A stretch of DNA of 64,000 nucleotides from JAAYRQ01 sp035647235 (lineage in GTDB: Bacteria > Bacillota > Syntrophomonadia > Syntrophomonadales > Syntrophomonadaceae): assembly GCA_964514235.1 (NCBI GenBank), contig CAZEPV010000001.1, forward strand, positions 1 through 64,000. The letters run 5' to 3'. Made by a program: the position numbers and the translations under genes. The stretch's first letter is position 1; each line of letters starts with the position of its first letter. Below the pieces are notes generated by a model that was given only the letters and a program-made list of their open reading frames with translations, searched no databases and was not told the DNA's origin. Positions 16,507-23,727 of this stretch are shown piece by piece.

Positions 16507-17643
16507 GTGCGAAAAGGGCATAAATTAACTACATTTATGGTTATTTTGACGTTTTTCATAACTTTTCTTTTTCCTGTCTATGCTGATGAGCTAGAGGAAC
16601 ATCAAAGGCAACTACAAGATGTAAGTAGGCAAATAAATCAAAACAAAAAAGTAGTCGATCAGAAAAAACAAGAAGAAAGGTCGATTATGGGCCAAATCAA
16701 AGCGATTGAGGAGGACATTTCTAGTACTGAGAAAGAAATAAATTCACTTTCAGAACGCATTGCCTTTTTAACTGATTCAATAGCTCGTACAGAGGAAGAT
16801 ATCAAGCGCAGTGAAGAAGAATTGGCTGAAAAAGACGCCCTCTTAAGCGAAAGGCTAGAATACATATACAAACAAGGTAATGTTTCCTATATGGAAGTAT
16901 TATTTTCTGCTACCGATATAAAAGATTTCTTAACCCGATATGATATGTTAAATCTTATTGTGGAACAAGATATAGAATTAATTGAAGAAGTAAATAAAGA
17001 GCGCAATGAACTAGAAATGAAAAAAAGCGATTTGGAAGTTAAGGAAAAAGAATTAAAGGCTATACAAGCTGAACAGAGATTGGCTAAGGAGCAACTAGAT
17101 TCGCAAAAGGAAGATAAACAGAGTGTCTTATCTACTGTAGCTAGTGAAAGAAAAGCTTATGAGCAAGCCCTGGCCGAATTGGAAAGAACCTCGGCCCAAA
17201 TTGAAACCATGATTAGGCAGATTCAGGCTGCCAGTGGTGAAACAGTGCTAGGGACAGGAGTCTTTACTTGGCCTACGCCAGGTCATACCAGTATAACTTC
17301 CCCATATGGTATGAGGCACCATCCTATTTTACAGCAATGGCGCATACATACTGGGACTGATATAGGTGCACCCATGTCCGCTTCTATCGTAGCTGCTGAT
17401 AGTGGTACGGTAATATTTGTTGGTTGGATGAATGCTAATGGCAATACTACCATTATTGACCATGGGGGAGGTATCTCCACGGTATACGCCCACCAGAGCC
17501 AATTTTTAGTGCAAAAAGGTGATGCTGTTATTAAGGGACAGGAAATAGGTAAGGTAGGTAGCACGGGATGGAGTACAGGTCCCCATTTACATTTTGAAGT
17601 GCGGGTAAATGGAGTACATACGGATCCGATGGCATACATATAG
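16507..17643 (+). CDS. EnvC-like coiled-coil M23 peptidoglycan endopeptidase
   Basis: 378 aa. The signal peptide spans residues 1-26 with likely cleavage after VYA. A long coiled coil covers roughly 28-245 (rich in E, K, Q), and a C-terminal peptidase_M23 (LytM) domain about 255-376 contains HTGTDIGAP and GPHLHFEVRVNG. The zinc ligand set (H, D of HxxxD and the HxH of HLHFEV) looks complete, so it should be catalytic, unlike E. coli EnvC. The downstream position after ftsEX matches enzymes activated by FtsX, such as PcsB or CwlO-type hydrolases. The start is GTG with GGGAGGAG upstream. Confidence 0.92.
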   Translation: MRKGHKLTTFMVILTFFITFLFPVYADELEEHQRQLQDVSRQINQNKKVVDQKKQEERSIMGQIKAIEEDISSTEKEINSLSERIAFLTDSIARTEEDIKRSEEELAEKDALLSERLEYIYKQGNVSYMEVLFSATDIKDFLTRYDMLNLIVEQDIELIEEVNKERNELEMKKSDLEVKEKELKAIQAEQRLAKEQLDSQKEDKQSVLSTVASERKAYEQALAELERTSAQIETMIRQIQAASGETVLGTGVFTWPTPGHTSITSPYGMRHHPILQQWRIHTGTDIGAPMSASIVAADSGTVIFVGWMNANGNTTIIDHGGGISTVYAHQSQFLVQKGDAVIKGQEIGKVGSTGWSTGPHLHFEVRVNGVHTDPMAYI

Positions 17644-17697
17644 GGATGTGGGATGTGGGTTTGTGGCATTCTGTGGTGGGATTGTATTTGTGATTAG

Positions 17698-17793
17698 GGT
17701 TCGAATGAATTCGAACCTACTGCTGAATTTATTAATGGGCTGGGGAAAAAGGCTGAACCTTCTTAATTCTGTAGAGGGGATTTAAATCCCCGA
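17698..17793. repeat. Pair of GTAG-type REP-like hairpins
   Basis: Two palindromes in opposite orientation. At 17698-17720 GGTTCGAA TGAA TTCGAACC is followed by TAC; read on the minus strand this is GTAGGTTCGAA. At 17771-17793 GTAGA is followed by GGGGATTT/AAATCCCC. The tetranucleotide GTAG beside a hairpin is the hallmark of REP elements recognised by RAYT transposases. A very similar pair occurs at 63143-63225, and a RAYT gene lies 1.4 kb away at 19178. Confidence 0.65.
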
Positions 17794-17830
17794 CTTGCTG
17801 AGATGTGACACTGGGATAAAAGGTAATTTT

Positions 17831-17850
17831 AAGGGCGGGAAACCGCCCCT
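17831..17850 (-). terminator. Possible terminator of glutamate dehydrogenase
   Basis: On the minus strand GGGCGG TTTC CCGCCC is followed by TTAAAATT, a weak T-tract. It is 8 nt past the gdh stop. Confidence 0.45.
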
Positions 17851-17857
17851 TAGTGAT

Positions 17858-19144
17858 TTAAACCCAGCCGCGTAGTTTGACGGCTTCGGCAACCCTCTGA
17901 ATAGAAATTATGTAGGCGGCATCCCGCATATAATAGTCATTCTCCCGAGCTAAGTCGTGTACTGCGTGAAAAGCAGAAGTCATTTTAGTGTCTAGCTTTT
18001 CCAAGACTTCCTCCTTTCCCCAAAAGTAATTCATATTAGATTGTACTTGTTCGAAATAGCTACAAGTGACCCCTCCTGCATTGGCCAAGAAGTCTGGAAT
18101 TACATAGATACCCCTTTCCTTTATAACTTCATCTGCTTCAGGACTGGTAGGGCCATTAGCCCCTTCGGCGAGAATTTTAACTTGGGGGCTCATATGGTGT
18201 ACATTATTAATAGTTATTTGCCCTTCCAAGGCACAAGGAATCAATATATCCACATCTTCCTTGAGCCATGCATCACCATCTAGAATCTCACAGCCAGTTT
18301 TTTGGGCTTCACTTTGATCTAGGGTACCAAAGGAATCAGCGCAATTGGCTAATTCATCTATATTTAATCCATTTTTGTTACGGAAGGTAAAAGCCTTCTT
18401 TTCTACCTCATTCCAGCAGGAAACGGCGACTACTCTTCCACCTAGTTCCTGGTAGAGCCTAGCTGCGTATTGGGCTACATTGCCAAATCCTTGGAAACTA
18501 GCCTTAGTCTCCTTAATATCCATATTTAACACTTTTAGGGCTTCTCTAAGGGTATAGATAATCCCATAGCCAGTTGCTTCGGTACGACCTAGGGATCCGC
18601 CCATTCCTACTGGTTTACCTGTAATAACTCCAGGGAATCTGCCTCCATTAATAGTTTCATATTCATCTAACATCCATAACATATGTTGTTTATTACTCAT
18701 CACATCAGGTGCAGGTACATCTATATTGGGCCCTATGTTTTTGGCTACAGCCCGAACCCAACCCCGACAAAGCCGTTCTTGTTCGGTTAAGCTAAGTTTT
18801 CGTGGGTCACAAACTATGCCACCTTTGGCACCCCCTAGGGGGATATCAACTACTGCACATTTCCAAGTCATCCACATAGATAGGGCTCTGACTGTATCTG
18901 CGGTTTCAGCAGGGTGGAAACGAATGCCCCCTTTGGCTGGTCCTTTGGCATCATTATGTTGGACTCTATATCCTTTGAATATCTGAGTTGAACCATCGTC
19001 CATTTTTACGGGGATTAGAAAATGGTATTCGCGTAGGGGTTGGCGGAGTAGCTCTTGGCTGGCTGTATCTAAACCGATTAATTTAGCTACATTGTCAAAC
19101 TGGGCTTGGGCAACAGCATAGGGATTGTAAGCTTCTGCTTCCAT
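17858..19144 (-). CDS. gdhA: Glutamate dehydrogenase (Glu/Leu/Phe/Val dehydrogenase family)
   Basis: 428 aa, the usual length of hexameric clostridial-type glutamate dehydrogenase. The N-terminal substrate domain has GPAKGGIRFHP and LSMWMTWKCAVVDIPLGGAK with the catalytic lysine; the C-terminal Rossmann domain has FQGFGNVAQYAA. It interconverts glutamate with 2-oxoglutarate and ammonia. NAD or NADP preference cannot be read confidently. The start ATG has AAGGAGG. It is the last gene of the minus strand here, with the RAYT gene 33 nt upstream; its promoter is probably inside or before that transposase. Confidence 0.93.
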   Translation of the reverse strand: MEAEAYNPYAVAQAQFDNVAKLIGLDTASQELLRQPLREYHFLIPVKMDDGSTQIFKGYRVQHNDAKGPAKGGIRFHPAETADTVRALSMWMTWKCAVVDIPLGGAKGGIVCDPRKLSLTEQERLCRGWVRAVAKNIGPNIDVPAPDVMSNKQHMLWMLDEYETINGGRFPGVITGKPVGMGGSLGRTEATGYGIIYTLREALKVLNMDIKETKASFQGFGNVAQYAARLYQELGGRVVAVSCWNEVEKKAFTFRNKNGLNIDELANCADSFGTLDQSEAQKTGCEILDGDAWLKEDVDILIPCALEGQITINNVHHMSPQVKILAEGANGPTSPEADEVIKERGIYVIPDFLANAGGVTCSYFEQVQSNMNYFWGKEEVLEKLDTKMTSAFHAVHDLARENDYYMRDAAYIISIQRVAEAVKLRGWV

Positions 19145-19177
19145 GGTAAATCTTCCTCCTTAAAGTCAATGTATATC

Positions 19178-19684
19178 TTAAATATAATATTTATCTTCAT
19201 GCCATTTCAAGGGATTGTTTATTATATATTCCTGTATTTTTGAATATTCTTCCTCATTTCTAATTATTCTATCATAATAATTCCTTTGCCAGATATTCCG
19301 ATAATTATATTTATAACACATTCGGGTTGAAACGGATTTATACCCCTGGATTATTTTATGTAGGGGTGGACGACCCTGTCTACCCTCAGAAATCACAATT
19401 ATTCCGTGAATGTGGTTGGGCATTAGGCAAAAGGCATCTGTCTTAACATTTTCATATAAATTATTTATTTTATACCAGCATTTTTCTACAATTCTGCCTA
19501 TATCATTTGCTAGCATGTGTGGTTCGGGGTCAGCGGTATTCGGGCAGACAGAGTCGTCTGCCCCTACAGCGGTAATGATATTGCCAAATATCTTGGCATG
19601 ATTTTGGGCACAGATTGTAATAAAATAATATCCTGGTAGGGAATAATCATAATTTTTTAATCTAATACTTTTTCTACGAGGCAT
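19178..19684 (-). CDS. REP-associated tyrosine transposase (RAYT, Y1/IS200-like)
   Basis: A 168-aa HUH single-strand nuclease. The HUH motif is H91-I-H93 in LMPNHIHGIIVI and the catalytic tyrosine is Y136 in WQRNYYDRII, so the active site is complete. The N-terminus MPRRKSIRLKNYDYSLPGYY followed by FITICAQN is typical of RAYT proteins. Two segments that break the normal family pattern, GADDSVCP (41-48) and EGRQGRPP (100-107), are each encoded by a REP-like palindrome. RAYTs are single-copy domesticated relatives of IS200/IS605 that recognise GTAG-hairpin REP elements. No flanking insertion-sequence ends were identified. There is no clear ribosome binding site near the ATG, so translation may be low. 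Confidence 0.85.
   Translation of the reverse strand: MPRRKSIRLKNYDYSLPGYYFITICAQNHAKIFGNIITAVGADDSVCPNTADPEPHMLANDIGRIVEKCWYKINNLYENVKTDAFCLMPNHIHGIIVISEGRQGRPPLHKIIQGYKSVSTRMCYKYNYRNIWQRNYYDRIIRNEEEYSKIQEYIINNPLKWHEDKYYI
19364..19385. repeat. REP-like hairpin inside RAYT gene (plus orientation)
   Basis: GTAG at 19360-19363 is followed by GGGTGGAC GACCCT GTCTACCC: 8-bp stem with one G-T pair, 6-nt loop. It encodes residues ~100-107 of the RAYT. Confidence 0.7.
19542..19563. repeat. REP-like hairpin inside RAYT gene (minus orientation)
   Basis: GGGCAGAC AGAGTC GTCTGCCC is followed by CTAC, i.e. GTAG on the minus strand: perfect 8-bp stem, 6-nt loop. It encodes residues 41-48 of the RAYT. 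It is the same element as at 19364, in inverted orientation. Confidence 0.7.
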
Positions 19685-19818
19685 TTTTATCCTGGGCCTC
19701 CATATCCCAAACGGTGGTATTGATAATTAATTTCTTATATTCTAGGTGGGGGATTATTTTCCTGCCCTTATCTCTTATATAGTATTAGGTTATAATAAAA
19801 AAATAATTATACAAGGGG

Positions 19819-20655
19819 ATGATGTTTTTGAAAAGCAATAGTTTTACTTTTGAACAAGTAGGCCAACCTTTCTTAATTGCACAGGGGTTTTTATTTACCG
19901 AAGGGCCAGTCTGGAATAAAAAGGAGGGCTATGTCTTATTTAGCGATATTCCTGCCAGTATTATTTATAAATTGACTTTACCAAACCATATCGAGGTTTT
20001 TCGTAGTCCTAGCGGCAATTCCAATGGTTTGGCCTACGATACTGATGGCTTGCTTTTGGCGGCCGAACATGGCTCTAGATCAGTAACTAGGAGGTTAAAG
20101 GATGGCAGGATTGTGCCTTTGGCCGACAATTTTGAGGGAAAAAGCCTGCATTCCCCCAATGATATAGCTGTGCGGTCCGATGGCAAGATATATTTTACCG
20201 ATCCCCCCTTTGGCTTGGGAAATCGGCGCCCCGAAATGGATTTCATGGGCCTATATCGGGTTGAACCGAGTGGGGAGATAATTCTGGAAGGTAAGTTTAA
20301 CCAATACTTAAATGGTCTAGCTTTTTCTCCAGATGAAAAGCTGCTTTATCTGGCCTTGACTGCAACTGATGAGCTTTTAGTATTAGATGTTGCTAGTAAT
20401 GGTAATTTAAGCAACCCTCGCAAGTTTGTAACAGTTCCTTATCCAGATGGTATTGCTGTTGACCTAGCTGGGCACATTTATGTGGCAGGTGCCCGAGGGG
20501 TCGAAATTTTTACCCCGAAGGGAGAAAAGATAGGGATTATAGTAACTGGTAGACACCCTGCTAATTGTGGATTTGCTGGGGAGGATGGCCAGCTTTTAAT
20601 TATTGCTGCTCGGGAGGCTGTATATGGGGTTAAGGTCCCGATAGCAGGTTATTAA
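19819..20655 (+). CDS. SMP-30/gluconolactonase family protein
   Basis: A 278-aa six-bladed beta-propeller protein of the SMP-30/LRE-like family. Typical blade phrases are EGPVWNKKEGYVLFSDIP, HSPNDIAVRSDGKIYFTDPP and LNGLAFSPDEKLLYL. The metal-binding residues E (EGP), N (SPNDIA) and D (SPDE; YPDGIAVD) are present. Family members hydrolyse sugar lactones or other esters; the substrate here is unknown. The start is uncertain: ATG at 19819 or 19822 lies too close to the AAGGGG, and TTG at 19828 has better spacing. It stands alone between divergent RAYT and the ABC transporter. Confidence 0.85.
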   Translation: MMFLKSNSFTFEQVGQPFLIAQGFLFTEGPVWNKKEGYVLFSDIPASIIYKLTLPNHIEVFRSPSGNSNGLAYDTDGLLLAAEHGSRSVTRRLKDGRIVPLADNFEGKSLHSPNDIAVRSDGKIYFTDPPFGLGNRRPEMDFMGLYRVEPSGEIILEGKFNQYLNGLAFSPDEKLLYLALTATDELLVLDVASNGNLSNPRKFVTVPYPDGIAVDLAGHIYVAGARGVEIFTPKGEKIGIIVTGRHPANCGFAGEDGQLLIIAAREAVYGVKVPIAGY

Positions 20656-20782
20656 ATTTGCATGGCCTTTGGGGGCAAGCCGAAACATTTTTAAAAGCTG
20701 GGAAAAAGCTCTTTACTAATTTAGCTTAGTAAAGTAGAATATACTCGAATATAATTGTTTTATTAATAGGGGAGGTAAAAAA

Positions 20783-21592
20783 GTGAAAAGGAAAATTGCA
20801 CTCATATTAGTTTTATGCCTATCTTTAGGTGTGTTCATGGTCGGTTGTGGTGGTAGTGATTCGGATGTTGAGGATAATTCTTGGATTGACATTCAGGACA
20901 AGGGTTATTTTGTAGTCGGTTTGGATGATGCTTTTCCACCTATGGGATTTAGAGAAACGGGTACCAATGAAATTGTAGGTTTTGATATTGACTTGGCTAA
21001 GGAAGCTGCCGAAAGGTTAGGGGTAGAAGTCAAATTCCAACCTGTAGTTTGGGAAAGTGCTATTGAAGAATTGAACGGTCATAAAGTCGATGTCATCTGG
21101 AATGGTTTAACTATTACGGAATCTAGGAAAAAACAATTTGCTTTTACTGCGCCTTACATAGAGGACAAGCAGTTAATAGTAGTCCAAAATGGTTCACAGA
21201 TTACTAATAAGGCTGACTTAGAGGGTAAAACAGTAGGTATTCAAGCTGGTAGTAGTGCTATTGAAGCTGTACAAAAGGATGCCGAGACTTACGAATCAAT
21301 AGGTGAAATGGTAGAATTCGGTGGTAATGATGAAGCATTACTTGACCTAGCTGCTGGCAGACTAGATGCAGTAGTAGTTGATGAAGTTGTAGGCAGATAC
21401 TACATGTCCAAAAAGCCTGGTGAGTATGATATTTTAACTGAACACTTTGGCTTAGAGGAATTCGGGGTAGGCCTAAGGCTTACTGACCAAGCATTTTTAG
21501 CTGAATTAGATAAGGTCTTATCTGAAATGAAGGCTGATGGAGCCGCAGCAGAAATTTCCAATGAATGGTTTGGAGAAGATATAACAAAATAA
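20783..21592 (+). CDS. Polar amino acid ABC transporter substrate-binding lipoprotein
   Basis: A 269-aa SBP_bac_3 family protein with a lipoprotein signal ending at VGC22. The mature part has the family phrases YFVVGLDDAFPPMGFRE, VGFDIDLAKEAAERLG, WNGLTITESRKKQFAFTAPY. It captures an amino acid (cystine, glutamine, arginine or similar; not assignable by eye) outside the membrane and hands it to the permease encoded 91 nt downstream. The start is GTG with GGGGAGG upstream. The long 13-bp hairpin right after the gene (21613) probably protects its mRNA, since binding proteins are made in excess. Confidence 0.92.
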   Translation: MKRKIALILVLCLSLGVFMVGCGGSDSDVEDNSWIDIQDKGYFVVGLDDAFPPMGFRETGTNEIVGFDIDLAKEAAERLGVEVKFQPVVWESAIEELNGHKVDVIWNGLTITESRKKQFAFTAPYIEDKQLIVVQNGSQITNKADLEGKTVGIQAGSSAIEAVQKDAETYESIGEMVEFGGNDEALLDLAAGRLDAVVVDEVVGRYYMSKKPGEYDILTEHFGLEEFGVGLRLTDQAFLAELDKVLSEMKADGAAAEISNEWFGEDITK

Positions 21593-21612
21593 TTAATTTA
21601 AACTAAAAGGGA

Positions 21613-21647
21613 TTAGGCTAACAGTGAATTTTATACTGTTAGCCTAA
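21613..21647 (+). promoter_or_regulatory. Stable intergenic hairpin between binding protein and permease
   Basis: TTAGGCTAACAGT and ACTGTTAGCCTAA pair perfectly over 13 bp with a 9-nt loop. It has no T-run, so it is better explained as an mRNA-stabilising or processing hairpin than as a full terminator. Confidence 0.7.
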
Positions 21648-21683
21648 CTACGTTTAAAAGACAGCATCTTAAAGGGGATAAAT

Positions 21684-22325
21684 ATGGATTATTTGCTACT
21701 TATATTGCCTGCAATGCTTAAAGGAACCGGTATAACTTTAAAATTATTTTCTTTAACCCTAGTTTTAGCTTTACCACTAGGAATAATATTAGCATTAGCC
21801 CGACTTACGAAATTTAAGCCGCTAAATATTTTTATGCAATTTTATGTGTGGATTTTTCGGGGTACCCCATTATTGCTCCAATTACTATTTGTTTACTTCG
21901 GTTTGAGCTTTATCGGTATATCATTAGAGCGTTTTACTGCAGCTAGCTTGGCTTTTGTTCTAAATTATGCCGCCTATTTGGCCGAAATATATAGGGCTGG
22001 AATCCAATCTATAGATAGGGGACAGTATGAAGCAGCTAATGTCTTGGGCTTAACTAAGATACAGACTATGACCAAAATAGTTTTGCCCCAAGTTTTTAAA
22101 CGGGTATTACCCCCGATTAGTAATGAAGTTATTAACCTAGTAAAGGATACCGCTTTAGTCTATGTAATTGGGATTAGTGAACTGTTAAGGGTAGCTAAAA
22201 CTGCGGCAGTTGCAGATTTTACATTCACCCCTTTTATCGTAGCAGCGGTATTTTATTTGATTATGACCGGGGTTGTGCAACAATTTTTCAAGTGGCTCGA
22301 AGCTAAATATGATTTTTATGAATAA
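21684..22325 (+). CDS. Amino acid ABC transporter permease
   Basis: A 213-aa HisM/GlnP-type permease with about five TM segments. The N-terminal TM pair is followed by the conserved FRGTPLLLQLLFVYFGL motif, and the EAA loop is YEAANVLGLTKIQTMTKIVLPQ, the contact site for the ATPase. The end VISELL...TFTPFIVAAVFYLIMT is usual. It forms the pore as a homodimer with the SBP and ATPase encoded beside it; the ATPase gene starts 8 nt on. Confidence 0.94.
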   Translation: MDYLLLILPAMLKGTGITLKLFSLTLVLALPLGIILALARLTKFKPLNIFMQFYVWIFRGTPLLLQLLFVYFGLSFIGISLERFTAASLAFVLNYAAYLAEIYRAGIQSIDRGQYEAANVLGLTKIQTMTKIVLPQVFKRVLPPISNEVINLVKDTALVYVIGISELLRVAKTAAVADFTFTPFIVAAVFYLIMTGVVQQFFKWLEAKYDFYE

Positions 22326-22333
22326 GGGGATAA

Positions 22334-23104
22334 ATGATGTATATATTGCAAGCTATAGATGTCTATAAGAACTTTCATCGTTTAGAGGTATTAAGGGGTG
22401 TTTCCCTGCAGGTTAAAAAAGGTGAAGTCATAGCTATTATCGGCCCCTCGGGTTCTGGAAAAAGCACATTTTTAAGGTGCCTTAATCGTCTGGAGACAAT
22501 GGATAGTGGCTTAATCGAAATTGCCGGGGAAATAATGGTACAAAATGATGCCGAGGGTAAGGCGGTATATAGCCCGGAAAAGGATATTGCCCGCCTGCGC
22601 CGAAAAATGGGCATGTTGTTCCAGGATTTTAATTTATTTCCCCATAAATCAGTCTTAAAAAACATAATGTTAGCACCTATGCTAGTTAAAGACATGAAAG
22701 AAGCAGAAGCTGAGCAAATGGCGAGAATTTTGCTAGATAAAGTAGGCTTATCCTATAAAGCGGACAATTATCCCTTTGAATTATCGGGTGGGCAACAACA
22801 GAGGGTAGCTATTGCTAGAGCCCTAGCTATGGAACCTGAAATTATGTGTTTTGATGAACCTACCTCTGCACTTGATCCTGAACTTACGGGGGAAGTATTA
22901 CGGGTGATGAAGGATTTAGCCATGGAAGAGAGGACTATGATTGTGGTTACTCATGAAATAGGTTTCGCCCGCGAAGTAGCGGATAAGGTTATTTTTATGG
23001 ATGAAGGGATAATCGTAGAAGAAGGTAATGCTGAACAAGTCTTGATTAACCCCCAGCAGGAAAGGACGAAGGCCTTTTTAAGTACAGTCTTAATGGCCCG
23101 ATAA
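22334..23104 (+). CDS. Amino acid ABC transporter ATP-binding protein
   Basis: A 256-aa GlnQ/HisP-type ATPase. Walker A GPSGSGKST is at 37-45, then the Q-loop MLFQDFNLFPHKSVL, signature LSGGQQQR, and Walker B IMCFDEPTSALDPE with the H-switch VTHEIGFA. It energises import by the adjacent permease. It lies 8 nt after the permease stop. The insertion AEGKAVYSPEKDIARLRR after the Walker A domain is seen in several members of this family. Confidence 0.95.
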   Translation: MMYILQAIDVYKNFHRLEVLRGVSLQVKKGEVIAIIGPSGSGKSTFLRCLNRLETMDSGLIEIAGEIMVQNDAEGKAVYSPEKDIARLRRKMGMLFQDFNLFPHKSVLKNIMLAPMLVKDMKEAEAEQMARILLDKVGLSYKADNYPFELSGGQQQRVAIARALAMEPEIMCFDEPTSALDPELTGEVLRVMKDLAMEERTMIVVTHEIGFAREVADKVIFMDEGIIVEEGNAEQVLINPQQERTKAFLSTVLMAR

Positions 23105-23201
23105 GTGGCTTAAATTCCCTTCAGAATTTTATAATAGTGTATAGTTTCTTGCATAAAAATCCTAATATTATCCGATGATAGTATTAGGAGGTGTATTAAG
23201 A

Positions 23202-23678
23202 ATGTTGCAATTAAGTCAAAAGGAAACTATGTTATTGGAGGACCAAAAAAAACATGAGGAAATGTGTATAGAAAAATATACTAACTATGCTAACCAGACC
23301 CAAGATGGACAACTCAAACAGCTATTCCAGGATTATGCCCAGCAGGAACAATCTCACCTAGATACTATCAACCAACTTTTAAATGGACAAATCCCCGACA
23401 TGAATCAAGCCAGTCAGAGCCAAAACCAGGGTGGAAATGCGAACCAAGCCCAGGCTACTGCAATGCAAGGGGCTATGGGAAATCAAGCCGATGCAGCCCT
23501 ATGTAATGATATGCTAATGACCGAGAAGTATATGTCTAATACTTATGATACTGCTATTTTCGAATTTGCTAATGCTGAGGTTAGACAAATACTAAATCAT
23601 ATTCAAAAGGAAGAACAGGAACATGGTGAAGGTATATTTAATTATATGAATAGTCATGGAATGTATAATCCTAAGTAA
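23202..23678 (+). CDS. CotF-like spore coat protein
   Basis: A 158-aa ferritin-like helical protein. The first half is MLQLSQKETMLLEDQKKHEE followed by KYTNYANQTQDGQLKQLF, and a Q/N-rich linker (about 70-95) leads to the CotF domain, with NDMLMTEKYMSNTYDTAIFE and ILNHIQKEEQEHGEGIFNYM. CotF-type proteins are spore coat or spore-associated components, implying the organism sporulates. The ATG at 23202 is preceded by GGAGGTG; the ATG at 23175 precedes that site and is rejected. Monocistronic, with a bidirectional terminator. Confidence 0.88.
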   Translation: MLQLSQKETMLLEDQKKHEEMCIEKYTNYANQTQDGQLKQLFQDYAQQEQSHLDTINQLLNGQIPDMNQASQSQNQGGNANQAQATAMQGAMGNQADAALCNDMLMTEKYMSNTYDTAIFEFANAEVRQILNHIQKEEQEHGEGIFNYMNSHGMYNPK

Positions 23679-23681
23679 ATG

Positions 23682-23719
23682 AAAAAAGCTAGCTAGTTAC
23701 ACGACTAGCTAGCTTTTTT
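23682..23719. terminator. Bidirectional terminator between convergent genes
   Basis: AAAAAAGCTAGCTAGT pairs with ACTAGCTAGCTTTTTT around a 6-nt loop, giving a T-run on both strands. It serves the CotF-like gene and the chemoreceptor gene. Confidence 0.95.
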
Positions 23720-23727
23720 AAGTGGTC

